The notes under the pieces are model-generated. The model had not been told where the DNA came from. It did not search any database and worked only from the letters and a program-made list of their open reading frames with translations. 64,000 nt of DNA, taken from the NCBI GenBank assembly GCA_963978895.1, contig OZ022238.1, forward strand, positions 43,535,269 through 43,599,268, written 5' to 3'. The translations under genes and the position numbers were made by a program. The stretch is from Erpobdella octoculata. Taxonomy: Eukaryota; Annelida; Clitellata; Hirudinida; Erpobdellidae. Shown in pieces: positions 25,636 through 37,049 of the stretch. Each line of letters begins with the position of its first letter. Positions within the stretch are counted from its first letter, which is position 1.

Positions 25636-25760
25636 AACGGGAGAGCAAGCGGAAACGTGAGAGCAAGCGGAATCGTGAGAACCAGCGGGAACGGGAGAGC
25701 AAGCGGGAACATGAAAGCAATCGAGAACGGAAGAGCAAACGGGAACGGGAAAGCAAACAT
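25636..25760 (+). mobile_element. Dispersed purine-rich repeat, family B, copy 2 (body only)
   Basis: GGGAGAGCAAGCGGRAACG units without the GAAAAACCTCTAA tail seen in other copies. The Arg/Ser/Leu and Asn/Gly-rich frames are artefacts. The 25760-26415 stretch shows no further gene. Confidence 0.75.
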
Positions 25761-26416
25761 TTAATTTTTAATAACTTTTATGACACTCGACCTTCCCTTC
25801 TAATTCGCACTGTCTCTAGTGTATTTACAAACCATTTAAATGGACCAGCGGTCAGTTTCTAGAATCCGACGCCTCACGTTGAATCCTGGCTGCTGACTCA
25901 AATGACAAATACACAGCAAAAGGAAGAAAATCTTTATAGAAGCTATTGTAAACAGTTTACATTTAGTCACTCACTTATTTCTCAATACCATACACAGGAT
26001 GAGGAATTAAATAGAGCATTTGATAAAGAATTAAATTAGTTGCCATTTGCTATTATGAACCCAATATAATAGGGGAGGGACAGTACGACATTTGACCGAA
26101 AACGGTCAATTTATAAAAGTTATACAAGCATTTTTGCGATAACATTTTGATCGCCAGTTCATAAAATTTGACTCGACCTTTTTCCCAAAACGGCCCAATT
26201 TTAGCGTATTGGCACATCTTTTTTTACGACTACGCCTTACTTAAACATGGTCGTGTCTCAAAGTTGTCTAAGCAGAAAATAACAATGAAAAGACGTATTC
26301 AACTATTTATTAGATTACATTTAGTAAAACGAATCAAATTAAAACCAATCAATTTAAAAACAATGTGAAAATAAAAAAAAAAATGTAACTTGTCTACAGA
26401 ATCATCCCACAGTTTA

Positions 26417-27007
26417 TCATTTAATTAGGTTGTGAACGGTGAACTTATGCTCACGTAAATTTAGTCCGTAAAAAGGGCACAGATGGCAGGATAAGGGAAA
26501 AGTATGAAACTCATTACGATGACGTATAAAAGTACGTCGACTAAAATGGTTCCTACGTCGGTTGAACGGACAAACGGTACACATGAGTTTTAAATTACGG
26601 AGTACAAATGAACCTTCGTCCGGGTTGTAATGCCCTACGACATCGACGACACCTTCCTCATCATCTTCTTCTTCATCATCATCTCCTTCTTGTCCTTCTT
26701 GACCATTTCCCTCTTGGCCATTTTCCTCTTGACCATTTCCATTTCCTTCTTGACCATTTCCATTTCCTTCTTGACCATTTCCATTTCCTTCTTGACCATT
26801 TCCATTTCCTTCTTGACCATTTCCATTTCCTTCTTGACCATTTCCATTTCCTTCTTGACCATTTCCATTTCCTTCTTGACCATTTCCATTTCCTTCTTGA
26901 CCATTTCCATTTCCTTCTTGACCATTTCCATTTCCTTCTTGACCATTTCCATTTCCTTCTTGACCATCATTTGCCGATTCTGCTACATCTTCACCCTCTC
27001 CATTGGA
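26417..27007 (-). CDS. Terminal exon of an unrecognised zinc-finger-like protein with GQEGNGN repeats
   Basis: A 591 bp, 197-codon open frame begins after a splice acceptor (CTGGACTAG at 27008-27016) and ends at TGA 26417-26419. It has no upstream ATG in frame, so an ATG-to-stop search misses it. Order: an acidic start (SNGEGEDVAESANDG), about eleven GQEGNGN repeats, an Asp/Glu run, then two Cys/His units. Unit 1 is C-x2-C (CTVCPF) with H-x4-H; unit 2 is CHLCPFYGLNLREHKFTVH, C-x2-C-x9-H-x4-H. Unit 2's spacing is shorter than classical C2H2. The other two frames read MVKKEME and FLTISIS repeats but lack these Cys/His signatures. Upstream exons were not found. It could be a gene or a domesticated transposon. 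Confidence 0.55.
   Translation of the reverse strand, partial: SNGEGEDVAESANDGQEGNGNGQEGNGNGQEGNGNGQEGNGNGQEGNGNGQEGNGNGQEGNGNGQEGNGNGQEGNGNGQEGNGNGQEGNGNGQEENGQEGNGQEGQEGDDDEEEDDEEGVVDVVGHYNPDEGSFVLRNLKLMCTVCPFNRRRNHFSRRTFIRHRNEFHTFPLSCHLCPFYGLNLREHKFTVHNLIK
26711..26966. repeat. 21 bp minisatellite inside the zinc-finger-like exon
   Basis: Near-identical 21 bp units (plus strand GACCATTTCCATTTCCTTCT with one further T) repeat about eleven times in phase with codons. Copy number can therefore change without a frameshift. Confidence 0.95.
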
Positions 27008-27060
27008 CTAGTCCAGGACAGGTTGATGCCTGAAACCTATAAAAAAAACCTCAATGAAAC

Positions 27061-27895
27061 CAGGCTTGCGGAGCCGAGCCGGAGCCGTGGAGCCGCTAAT
27101 TTTGTGGGAGCCGGAGCCGTACCCAGAGCCGAAAATATCTGGCGGCTCCGGCTCTCAAAATTTTTTTATATGAGCAGAATTTTTTTCAAGATGAAAAGCT
27201 TTGAAATTCTAAAATTATTTGATTGTTTATCTCCCTCAAATTTGAAATGTTTTAATATTTTACAAACGTCACAACAGCAACAGCCTTCAATCAAATGATA
27301 GCGCGCGCACATCAACACAAGAAATCTTTAATGAATTGTTTTCGTTTCGTTTTAGTTTGTTTACCTGCCAAATTCTGTTATTGGTTACATTGTTATTTTT
27401 GGACTTTTTTTTATTTTATTCAAAATTTTTAAAACTGCATTAAAAAATAATACAATTATGTTCCAAATACACACTCGAGATGCGCTTCAAGATTTGCTTT
27501 CGTTTGATGAGTGTTTATATTCTTATAAAATAATAACAATTTTTTAATTGCATATTATTTTGTTAACTTTATAGTAAAAATATTTTAACTCTGAATAATT
27601 GTATCAAGCATTTAAAATTAAATTTTTGCTGCGCCAAAAAACAAAGCGTACCCTTTCGTATACATTTAAAATCGACTAAAAACAAAATGGTCGGTTTTAA
27701 CATTTAACAATTGTCATATATGTAGAGTAGATAATCTAATAAAGTGTAAGTATAAACAGTTAAAAATGTTTCAGTGAAAAATTTGCGCAAGTTTGTCTCG
27801 TGTGACACCCCCTTTATAGGGAGCCGAGCCGGAGCGGTCAAATTTTTGGGAGCCGGAGCCGAGCCGTGGAAAAAAATGGCGGCTCCGCAAGCCTG
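27061..27895. mobile_element. hAT-like non-autonomous element, 835 bp
   Basis: The ends CAGGCTTGCGGAGCCG and, reverse-complemented, CAGGCTTGCGGAGCCGCC form inverted repeats. Exact 8 bp duplications AATGAAAC lie at 27053-27060 and 27896-27903. Both subterminal regions carry clustered GGAGCCG motifs, likely transposase-binding sites by analogy with other hAT elements. There is no transposase ORF. Confidence 0.93.
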
Positions 27896-28614
27896 AATGA
27901 AACATCATTTAATTTCAAAACAACATAGAAATACAATACCATGTAACACAAAACAACCAAACCAAAATTCTTCGACCCAATAACCAAAGCATTGCTTAAA
28001 ATTTTTCAAAACAAAATAAATAATGATTTAAGTTTCTAGCAAATACAAAATATATACCATAAAAAAACAATAGATGCATTTAAAAAACCAATCATGATAT
28101 TTTAAGAGCATTAACTAAAATTAACCTGCTCGTTGCTGTAAATAAAATCTTGGCTCTATATATATATATTTATTTATATACTAACTTGAGCTAACTTGTC
28201 CTGCTACAAATTCAATGTTCAGGTTCAGACAGCAGGCGGTAAGCAGGAGGAAGACAGATGATGGCGGTAGAGCCTATGACATATAGATTATAGATACAGT
28301 AATGTTGGAAACAATTTTATGTACAAAAAGTCGCGTAAACAACAATGCATCATCATTATATCGAAACTTGTGATTTATATGCAACAGAAACATGTGTACA
28401 TACAGTTATTTTATCAACTCCTTTAAGAAAAAAAGATTATGTCATCACACTGAACCCTGCTCAATAGAAAAACACATCAAGATGATTAATACAGTACAGA
28501 GCAAAAAAAAAAGCAATTACGTGAAATTAGAAACCTGAAAAACAATATATCTGCAATCTTGCGCATACAAAATAAGATAATTACACTTATGAAAGAAATA
28601 CATCGTTGAATAAA

Positions 28615-28626
28615 TTAGCAGCATAC
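28615..28626 (-). other. Read-through stop after last E1 exon
   Basis: If the donor ACG|GTATGC at 28626 is not used, translation adds three residues and stops at TAA 28615-28617. That would end the protein just before the ubiquitin-fold domain. No ubiquitin-fold exon was found between here and 19,000. Confidence 0.6.
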
Positions 28627-31600
28627 CGTGCTCTTGCGTGCTGGCTTAGGCTCAGAAAAGCCAAAGAAAGCAAGGGCAAGGTTGATGAAGCCGTCCTTGA
28701 ACTTTTCAATGTTAGTGTGACCCTGGATCAACTGAATGAATCAAAGAAGAAATTAAGATAATTATTTATATAATATCATCATTTTGATATATTATATTAT
28801 ATTGTATTATATTATATTATATTATATTATATTATATTATATTATATTATATTATATTATATTATATTATATTATATAGATTGAAATCACAATAATAATA
28901 AATGTCAATGTAAAAAAAAAAAGATCGAAGATATCCACCTTGAACATCTCAAGACAGACAAGGCCTACAACCGCAGAGGTAGTGGTCACAATGGCTGGAA
29001 TGATCTTGCCGGCAATCAGCTTGCTCTGAATTTAAATAAACATAAATTTTAAAACAAACAATATCTTTATAATAAATTAACATTAATTTTAAAACTAAGA
29101 AAAAAAAACAATAAAGAGAAAACCATAAGGTATAGTAGAATGATGTGAGAACTGCATTAAATGCAATTGGGTTGAGTAATAAATAAATTAATTGATTAAT
29201 TAAATAGTTAGTAATTAAAACCTTGTGACGGTCGGCAGGAGCTATGTCGTAGTTTTCAGCCCTGAGATTTGAGGCAGCAACGATGAAGTCCAAGTGGTGG
29301 TTCGTGTCGTCGTCTTTCTCGAACTCCACGGGTCTCAGCTTCAGGTTGAGCTCCTTCGGACTCGGAAGGGAGTTCTGTAGGGCTTTAAGTGTTTCCGCAT
29401 CTGGAAAAAAGAGGAAACAATTTATGAACAAACTATGTCATTTAAGAACAAACTATGTCATTTAAGAACAAACTATGTCATTTAAGAACAAACTATGTCA
29501 TTTAAGAACAAACTATGTTATTTAAGAACAAACTATGTCATTTAAGAACAAACTATGTCATTTAAGAACAAACTATGTTATTTAAGAACAAACTATGTCA
29601 TTTAAGAACAAACTATGTCATTTAAGAACAAACTATGTCATTTAAGAACAAACTATGTCATTTAACAACAAACAGACAAACACACACATTGACAAATAGG
29701 TGTCACTTAGATAACTAATAACAACCATAAAACACTAATCAAAACTTTTTTAGAGCATCAACAAATCCGCGACTAACCGGAGTAGGCGTCGTTCCTCGAA
29801 GACTGCGCATCCTCATCGTTGACGGATATCTTCACTCCCGACTTGGGAACGAACTCCGGGATGTTGATCTTGGCGACCGCGTCGACGATCATCTTCCTGT
29901 CGAACGGCTGCGCGGGTTCGACTCCGTAAACGTACGCCTTGAGGTGAGCAGCTGCCTCGATGTAATCGATGTGGGTGGCCTGAATGAATGTGTAAAAAAA
30001 AAAAGATTACATAATTATCAATAATAAATAACATTTACTTGAGGCCTCATAGGCCTGTAAGCTAAGGTTGAACTTTTGAATAAAAAAAACCATATTGTTG
30101 CAGGATTCTTATTCATAAGAAATAACATTATAGTAAATTATTAAGTAAAAAATGAATTAGATGATTCATGCGTGTATACAAATGTATTTCTCTCTCTTTC
30201 TCTACCTGCTAGGTAATTAATGCTGGACTAACTAACAACCTAGGTACCGAAAAACCACTGTTTATCTCTAATAAAAATTCAAGAAATTTATTTAAACCAT
30301 TATTTCAAACAGAAAAAGCGAAACAATCTAACATGGAATAAATTATGGAAAAAAAAGCGTGTAGTTATTACTCACATTAAGAGGATTGAAGACAAGAGGA
30401 TGAGGACATCTTTTTGGGCCAGACCAGAACTGAGCTCCACTGGAGGTGACTTGATCCTTCGGGAAATTGAACAGCAGCTGTTTTATCTGGTTGTGGTAGT
30501 TCATCTGCCAGAGGTTCCTCGCCCACAAGATGCAGTCCTCAAAACTCGACGGCCTTTCGTCTACCAGGATCCTCTTTACCACCTCCAAGGTCTCTATCTG
30601 TTCGAGAGAGCAAATCATCATCATCATCAGAAGAAGAATAACCGAATGTTCGGATAGACGAGCAAACGATCGGAAAAATGACTCGTGTATCAACTAACAG
30701 GCTGGTTCCCTTGGAGTTTAAGAGTTCGCTCGACGAACTTGGGGTCACTTAGGTACTGGTGAGCAGTTTCGACTGGCTGCTTGAACAATCCCTCAAACAT
30801 GTCTCTGGCCCACTGATCAAATTTAGAACGAATTGATTAAGCTGATAAATAAGTTGATTTAAATGTCACAAACAAAATGCAATAGAAGCAGAAGTATGCT
30901 GGCTACTACTCTAAGCACATTTAAATAAATAAAAAATTTTAAACTAAAACAATAAATAAAAAATTTAATACTAAAACTATAAATAAAAAATGTGAAACTA
31001 AAACAAATCTAAAATTTCAAAACTGAATGACACACTATCAGACCTGAAGCGTGTGCTCTATGGCATTGGGAAAGTTCTTGAGGGTACAGATTGGAATGGA
31101 CTTCTCCGGCGGATCCTGCGAGGCAGAGTAGGACTCGGTCATGTCCGGTATGACTACCGTAAACGCCCAGTTCTTGAGCAGCTCGCATCCGATCGCTCCC
31201 GCTCCGACCAAGAAGTAGCGAACGTCGGCAAGCTTTTGCTGGAGGTTCGATCCGAACACCGCCGTCTGCCCGTCGTACCTGCTTCCGGTGGGCTTGCAGA
31301 GTTCCTCGCTGAGGACTTCCAGCGGCTTGTCCGGCAGGCATTCCAGAGCATCAAAGTACAACCACTGATAAATGGGGCTGAACTTTCCACTGCATGCCTT
31401 AAGAACCTCCTGAGCTGCAATTCCTCCGATCACCGCCTGCATCGGACTGAGACTTCCAGAAGAACCAGAAGCAAAGAGTCTGATGACTTCCTCATCCAGC
31501 TCAACTTCGGCGGCTTTAATGGAAGCGGTGAGCTTGAGTATTTCACCAGCATCAGCCTGTTAGCAGAAAAAAGTATTATCATAATTATTATATGTAGTCC

Positions 31601-34600
31601 AATGTTTATAATTATTATTATAATTATTAAATGTAGTCCAACATTTAGCTTTCTGTAAAAAAATGATTTTAGTTCCTTTATTTATATATTTTTTCTTCTA
31701 AAATTCACATTTGACACACATTCACGACAAACTTACTTATAAACATAAATACAAACCAAAATATGTATTTCTCAAAGAAATAAAACGAAAGATTAGCAAG
31801 TCCCTTCATCATATTTAAAACCATCAAGTTAAGAGATCAAGGAAGAAAGAACGCCAACCTTATTGTATGGCACAGGACTACGGTTGTGAGTCTTGACGAA
31901 CTGATGGAGAGCCTGGAAAGCCGCATGCAGTTGACCGGGACGGTCGAATTTGGCGAAATCTGCGACCAAAAACTCCGGTTCAACCAAGGACTGTCTCAAA
32001 GATTTCTAAAAAAAACAAAAGTTAATTCAATCTACAATAGATTTATTTTTAAAATAATATGTAGACATATTTTAATAATTTAATATACCTTATGTAATTT
32101 GCTTCTTTTTCCTATATTATATACAAATACAAGAAGATTTCACTCGACACAATTTTCACGATGTAATCGTTTAGGTATTATTAAATTTAATTCATACATT
32201 AAATAATATTAATTATACAAGTAATGTCTTCTTGATATTATCTCATAGCAGGCTTTTTAGATATATTACTCAAATAAATGGCCTAATATAATCATATTGT
32301 ATACATGTTCTCAGTATCTATGAATGATGCAACTATCACAAGCCAATGAAATTACATTATTACAACACTTTCTTGAGGATTTTAAACCATTGGTATTATT
32401 ATATAAATATTAAAAAATATATTAATTAATCATTTATTTTTATTAATTTATTACAATTAAATGGTTAACTGACCTTTGTAACTGAAGCTACCATGTTGCT
32501 AACAGGTTGCTCACCATTTGTATCATTGACCGTAAAATTCTCTCCCAGGTCACAGAAGAGTTGTCTAAGAAGATGGTTGATAAGAGAAGAAATGATTAAC
32601 AGGGTGGAGATAATTTATTAAAGAGATAATTTATTAAAGAGATAATTTATGCAATCTATTACAGCGTATGATACACAACGATTAAAATACATACAAGTAC
32701 CAATTAACAACGACCATGCACACACACACACAGAGTCTATGAAACACACCCGAAAAGGCCTTTCGTGTCGGCAACGATGAAACAAATTCCACTCTGATGG
32801 CAGATGTCACCGATGGTCAGCTGTTCCTCGAGGGTCGAATCAGTCAGGACAACGACCTACAAACAAAGAAAATTGAAAACATTTCTATTAAAATAAATAC
32901 TTTTTTTAAAATATCTAAGCATCTGCGTCCCGATATCGTTATCTCGAATTCAATCGAGATTTCAAAACGATACGGGAGATCCCGTATCGCCATTGAACCG
33001 ATACAGCCTGCGGAAGAAATCCCGTATCTATATAATTAGCGATACTTAAAATTTCATTCCCGATTTAAATCTCGAAAATATCGAGATTTTTAACAAATAT
33101 TTTCCAATAAATAAAGTCATAAATATTTAATTAACGATTGTCACAACTGTGAATATTTGCAATTGATTCAACAACTATTATCATCCCCACTTTAAATTCG
33201 GTTTTCCAGACAGCCTGTAGCCCCATTATTTACTATTTTTAGTCTGGGAACCGGCAGCAAAAAAGCCACGCTCCTCTTAGGCTGCTAGTCGAGCTCTGCG
33301 CATACTACTGATACTACAAGCCCTACAAGGCAATCGTACTCGCTGACATCGATGACTATTATTATTAATGAGAATAATGAGTAATGTAATAGTAATGATC
33401 ATTCTATGTTTATGTTTTGGTTTAGTCTGTTTCATAAACTTATTTTTTCAAATTTGTTACATAGAATTGGAATGATTATTTTAGTGTTTCGATATCCGTA
33501 ATTGACCGTAATAGTAGTTCATCTAAGATATATATTTATAATCTCGATGATATTCTTGGTTGTGTGTGAGTATGTGTGTGCCACCTGTAGTGTGCACGAC
33601 AGTGCCGTAGCCAGTATCGTCTGCAGCTGGAATTCGAAACTTTCTCAGCTTCTTTCTTGCTATTGCTAACCGCATTCGCCATCGCCTATAAATAAACACG
33701 CTGGGTTTTTTCACTTTTTTAATTCTTGCATAGAGGCACTTTCTCGTGTTTGTCATCATTATCATGCCGCGTCACTAAATAAAGGAAATAAATACTTTCT
33801 ATCGGCGGTAGCATTTTATTTAGAGTCTAAATTTAGACAAATAGATGTACCGAAACTAAACAAATGAAACTTATTTCAAGTTGTAAAACAAAATTAAATT
33901 TGGTAAATTTTTATAAATTTTGAAATTTTTTAATATTTATATATTTTTTTTCAATGAATTTCTTTAATGTAGTTATTAATATTGTCTGTCGCGTATAGTT
34001 CATCATTCTATGTTATCTCTAGGCAAAATTTCCGCTTCAGTCGAGATCCCGAAATCGTATCGTATCGTATCGATATCGTATCGTTATTGTTTGAAGCGTC
34101 TCGTATCGTTTAATTCGGGGCAAATTTCAGAAATCGTATCGGATCGTATCGTTCCAAAAAAATAACGGGACGCAGAAGCTTAAAAATATCGCATCTACTC
34201 GAAAGAGTTCAAATTCAATAAGAATAAAAATAAAATGCTGCATTTAAATTAATAAGAAATTATATTTAATATCTTCTAATATTATAAGATAATTTAAATC
34301 TTCGCAAACTACGACGACATACAGACAGACAGACCTGGTAGTTCTTCAGCTGATCAGATGTCAGCTGTTCAGACAGCATGTGGACAGGAACGTAGGAGTT
34401 GAGCTCGGCCAGCTTGGAGACTGTCGCCTGTGCTCTGTTGGCTCCTAAATCTTTTTCTTGAAGGAAGAACTGAAAGTATAGTTTTTTTTCATTGAATTTC
34501 TTAAAACTATACACAAAATAGTCAGAAAACAGAGAATGGTCTGACATGACCTCAACAAGCTCCGAAGAGCAACTTCAAAGAAAGAACAATCCACCTGCTT

Positions 34601-36612
34601 AATGAGTCCAAACGAGACAACGTAAACATAATTTACATGTAATTCATTTAACAAATAACAATAAGCATAAAACATTCAACAACCAAAAACTTCATCCGAC
34701 AACAAGAGTGACAACAATTCTTGGCGATCTCGACACCGAGACCACCCATGCCCGATACGGGGATGTTGGAATTGGCCATTCTCTTCATGGCTGCATGATC
34801 AAGAACATACCTGGGAAAAAAAACAAGATCTTCAACCGTTTAGAAAAAACTACTGTGACTATATATTTCATTATTTATTATAGCGCTTGAAAAAAAAGAT
34901 TAATGTAATGATATCAAAGAAAGTTAGTTTTTATTTCAACGATATAGAAAGAGAAAAAATATTTTTCCAATTCAAACTTATAAAAAACAGCCTACAATAA
35001 TTATAGTTATCATTTTAGCTTGATCAGACATCCACCAACAATTAAATAACCAGTCACACAGTCATTATAAAGTAAACTAAAAGTAAAGTTTCCCTTTATT
35101 CATGCTATATAAAACCATCGCAAAAAACAAAGACACAAAGTGAACAACAACAACTTGTTTTTCAATTGACAACATTCGACCGGGTCGGTATGGACAAAAA
35201 CAACAACGCATTCAATTTCTCGATCCTTAAACAACAACAACAAAAAAGAAAATTCAACTAACAGTTGCCTGGAGTATAAACCCTCGTCGATCCCGTCATT
35301 TTCTCTCCTCGGTGTGCTGCCGTTTGTATCCATTTTCTAAAAAAAAACAAAAAAACAAAAATCAGTTACGCTAAAAATGGAATCTTTTTTTAAACAGACG
35401 AAACACAAATGTTCATTTAAATCAACTAAAATTGAGTAAATACAGAACATGAGAAACTAGAAATTGACACTAAATGAAACTTTGTCCCAATTTATGACAA
35501 AACCTTCGTCAGTTTATAAAAAGTGTTGATCAGACGATCTACGTTTACTGAAACATGAGCTGCCCAAATACTCATTTTAGATTTTAGATAAGAAAACAGT
35601 CAAAGCAACCAATGTAAAATGTCAAGTGTACAATAGTGTACAGTCACTGCAATACTGTAATACTATCACTTTCGCAAGATAATTAGTGAGATGAATAATT
35701 CATGCAAAAAGCCTGGATCGAATTGGAGCCAAATTTACATAAAATCCCGTCAGTACTTTTTAGTTTTAATAAAAGTAAATGCAGCGAGTCTGGTTTATGC
35801 TCCAGTTGATAATACAATCAATTGTTAATTTTATTTCACTTCAATTTGTGCAGTTTGCCTTAAATGCCAAGAAGTGTCTGCCCTGGACAAGCAAACAGTG
35901 AAAATGTAAGTTTTCTTACAGCACAATTGCACTGTGACTCATGACCATTACATTAAAAACCAATTTGTTAATACTTCACTTCAAAGTTAAATTAGTACAG
36001 CTTGACCACTTTAATTTCTTGGATATCAACATATATAATTTAAAATGTATATAAGTACAAAGTACAAATGCATGCTATGTATGTATGTATGTATGTATGT
36101 TAGAAATTTAAATTACTGGTGAGTGTACTGCAATTGTCACTCATTAGTTTTTGTTATTTTTAAAGGGTTGCCACTAGTTTTGTAACAATTTATTTGATAA
36201 GCTCATAAAAAGCACTCAGACTTTTGACTTCAACACACTAAGTAACTTTTTCAATTAAACAATTCTTGAAGCCTGATATGCCAGCTGCTGTATTTACCTA
36301 ATAACCCTAACCTTTTGCATATTTCAAGTTTCAAGCTTTTAATGTTAATATAAAAGCTACTTTCTTAACAAACAAACAAAAATCAAATAATACTGACATA
36401 TATTACACACTAGATGACAAAAAATTATTCTACCAAGTTTGAATTGAAACAGGCTTAAAAGTGAAGATGAAAACAAAATAACTAATAATAAAATGGCTCC
36501 AGTGTGACTAATAAAATTATTTATATAAAAAAAAAAACATTCATGACAATGAAACATGAGCTCACTGTGTATTCAGAGTTTTCTAGTTTTCTCTTGGGTT
36601 CAGGACTGACAT
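28627..36612 (-). CDS. UBA1: UBA1-type ubiquitin-activating enzyme E1 locus, multiply deleted
   Basis: E1 enzymes adenylate ubiquitin and carry it on a catalytic cysteine. Exons, 5' to 3': 36566-36612, 35263-35336, 34716-34810, 34335-34469, 32750-32856, 32474-32564, 31859-32005, 31044-31556, 30699-30812, 30376-30597, 29778-29979, 29222-29400, 28939-29025, 28627-28731. A 21 bp upstream exon (37029-37049) is possible. Landmarks are [22 protein letters not shown], the catalytic Cys in [12 protein letters not shown] (31086-31088), [12 protein letters not shown] and FFGFSEP. No stops or frameshifts occur inside exons. Against a normal E1 of about 1,050 aa, four blocks are missing: a short exon after IAKN (flanking phases then clash), the FCCH domain, about 120 aa of the active adenylation core, and the C-terminal ubiquitin-fold domain. 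Identity is firm. Whether it is a broken paralogue or an assembly with lost sequence is open. Confidence 0.85.
28787..28880. repeat. (TATTA)n pentamer repeat in E1 intron
   Basis: About 90 bp of TATTA units in the last E1 intron. Confidence 0.95.
29422..29663. repeat. 21 bp minisatellite AACAAACTATGTCATTTAAGA in E1 intron
   Basis: About eleven nearly identical units directly follow the acceptor of exon 29222-29400. Only a C/T variant at one position is seen, so expansion is recent. Confidence 0.95.
32916..34182. mobile_element. hAT-like non-autonomous element in E1 intron, 1267 bp
   Basis: The inverted ends TAAGCATCTGCGTCCCG and TAAGCTTCTGCGTCCCG (reverse complement of the right end) differ at one base. 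Exact 8 bp duplications AAAATATC lie at 32908-32915 and 34183-34190. Subterminal regions are packed with CGTATC/GATACG motifs. It sits between the E1 exons at 32750-32856 and 34335-34469. An 80-codon frame inside has no recognisable transposase motif. Confidence 0.93.
34891..35262. other. E1 intron, no other feature
   Basis: AT-rich intron between the first two conserved E1 exons. No exon for the missing block is present here or at 34470-34715. Confidence 0.6.
35337..36565. other. E1 5' intron
   Basis: AT-rich, with a short (ATGT)n run near 36080. No exon or regulatory motif is identified. The exon start at 36566-36612 was accepted because its phase (2 + 45 bp) links cleanly to the acceptor at 35336 and it encodes [14 protein letters not shown], similar in basic character to E1 N-termini. 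Confidence 0.45.
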
Positions 36613-37049
36613 CTGAAAGAAGTAAAATCAACTTTGTTTAAGCAAGTCAGAACAAATAGTCATTAAAAAAACTAAGAGACTACTAAAACACTCAGACTTG
36701 ACTATAGAGTTTCTTAAGACGTCTTGAGTTTTTAAGAGTCAAGTAAGACTACTATTTGAGCGATAATACAAAACCCGGAAAAAACTATTAGAAGGAAATG
36801 CGTCACTTATTTAAAAACACAACCTTAAGCTCCTGTTTAATGGTTTAGCGAGCGTCTCATCAAAACATAAGAACTAAACTAAAACGACGAAACTAACCAA
36901 CAGAATTAAACAAAAGGTCTTCGTTCAACGACTCACTCCGCTAATATTATGGCCGACGCGACGCTGGTATAAACAAATTCCCGATATGAATTTCGCAAAA
37001 AATTGTCAGCCTATGAGAGCCAATTTACCTTCGACATCTTTCACGTATC

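Noticed and set aside
26608..27298. Plus-strand FLTISIS and LLDHFHF ORFs and minus MVKKEME ORF
   Set aside because: Other frames of the 21 bp minisatellite. Only the GQEGNGN frame continues into Cys/His units with a sensible stop.
29422..29663. Regularly spaced 21 bp units considered as a CRISPR-like array
   Set aside because: Units are contiguous with no spacers, and the setting is a eukaryotic intron. It is a minisatellite.
31053..31658. 201-codon plus-strand ORF
   Set aside because: Antisense shadow of the E1 exon 31044-31556, whose minus frame matches UBA1.
33523..33765. 80-codon minus ORF inside the 32916-34182 element
   Set aside because: No transposase motifs. It lies wholly within a non-autonomous element.
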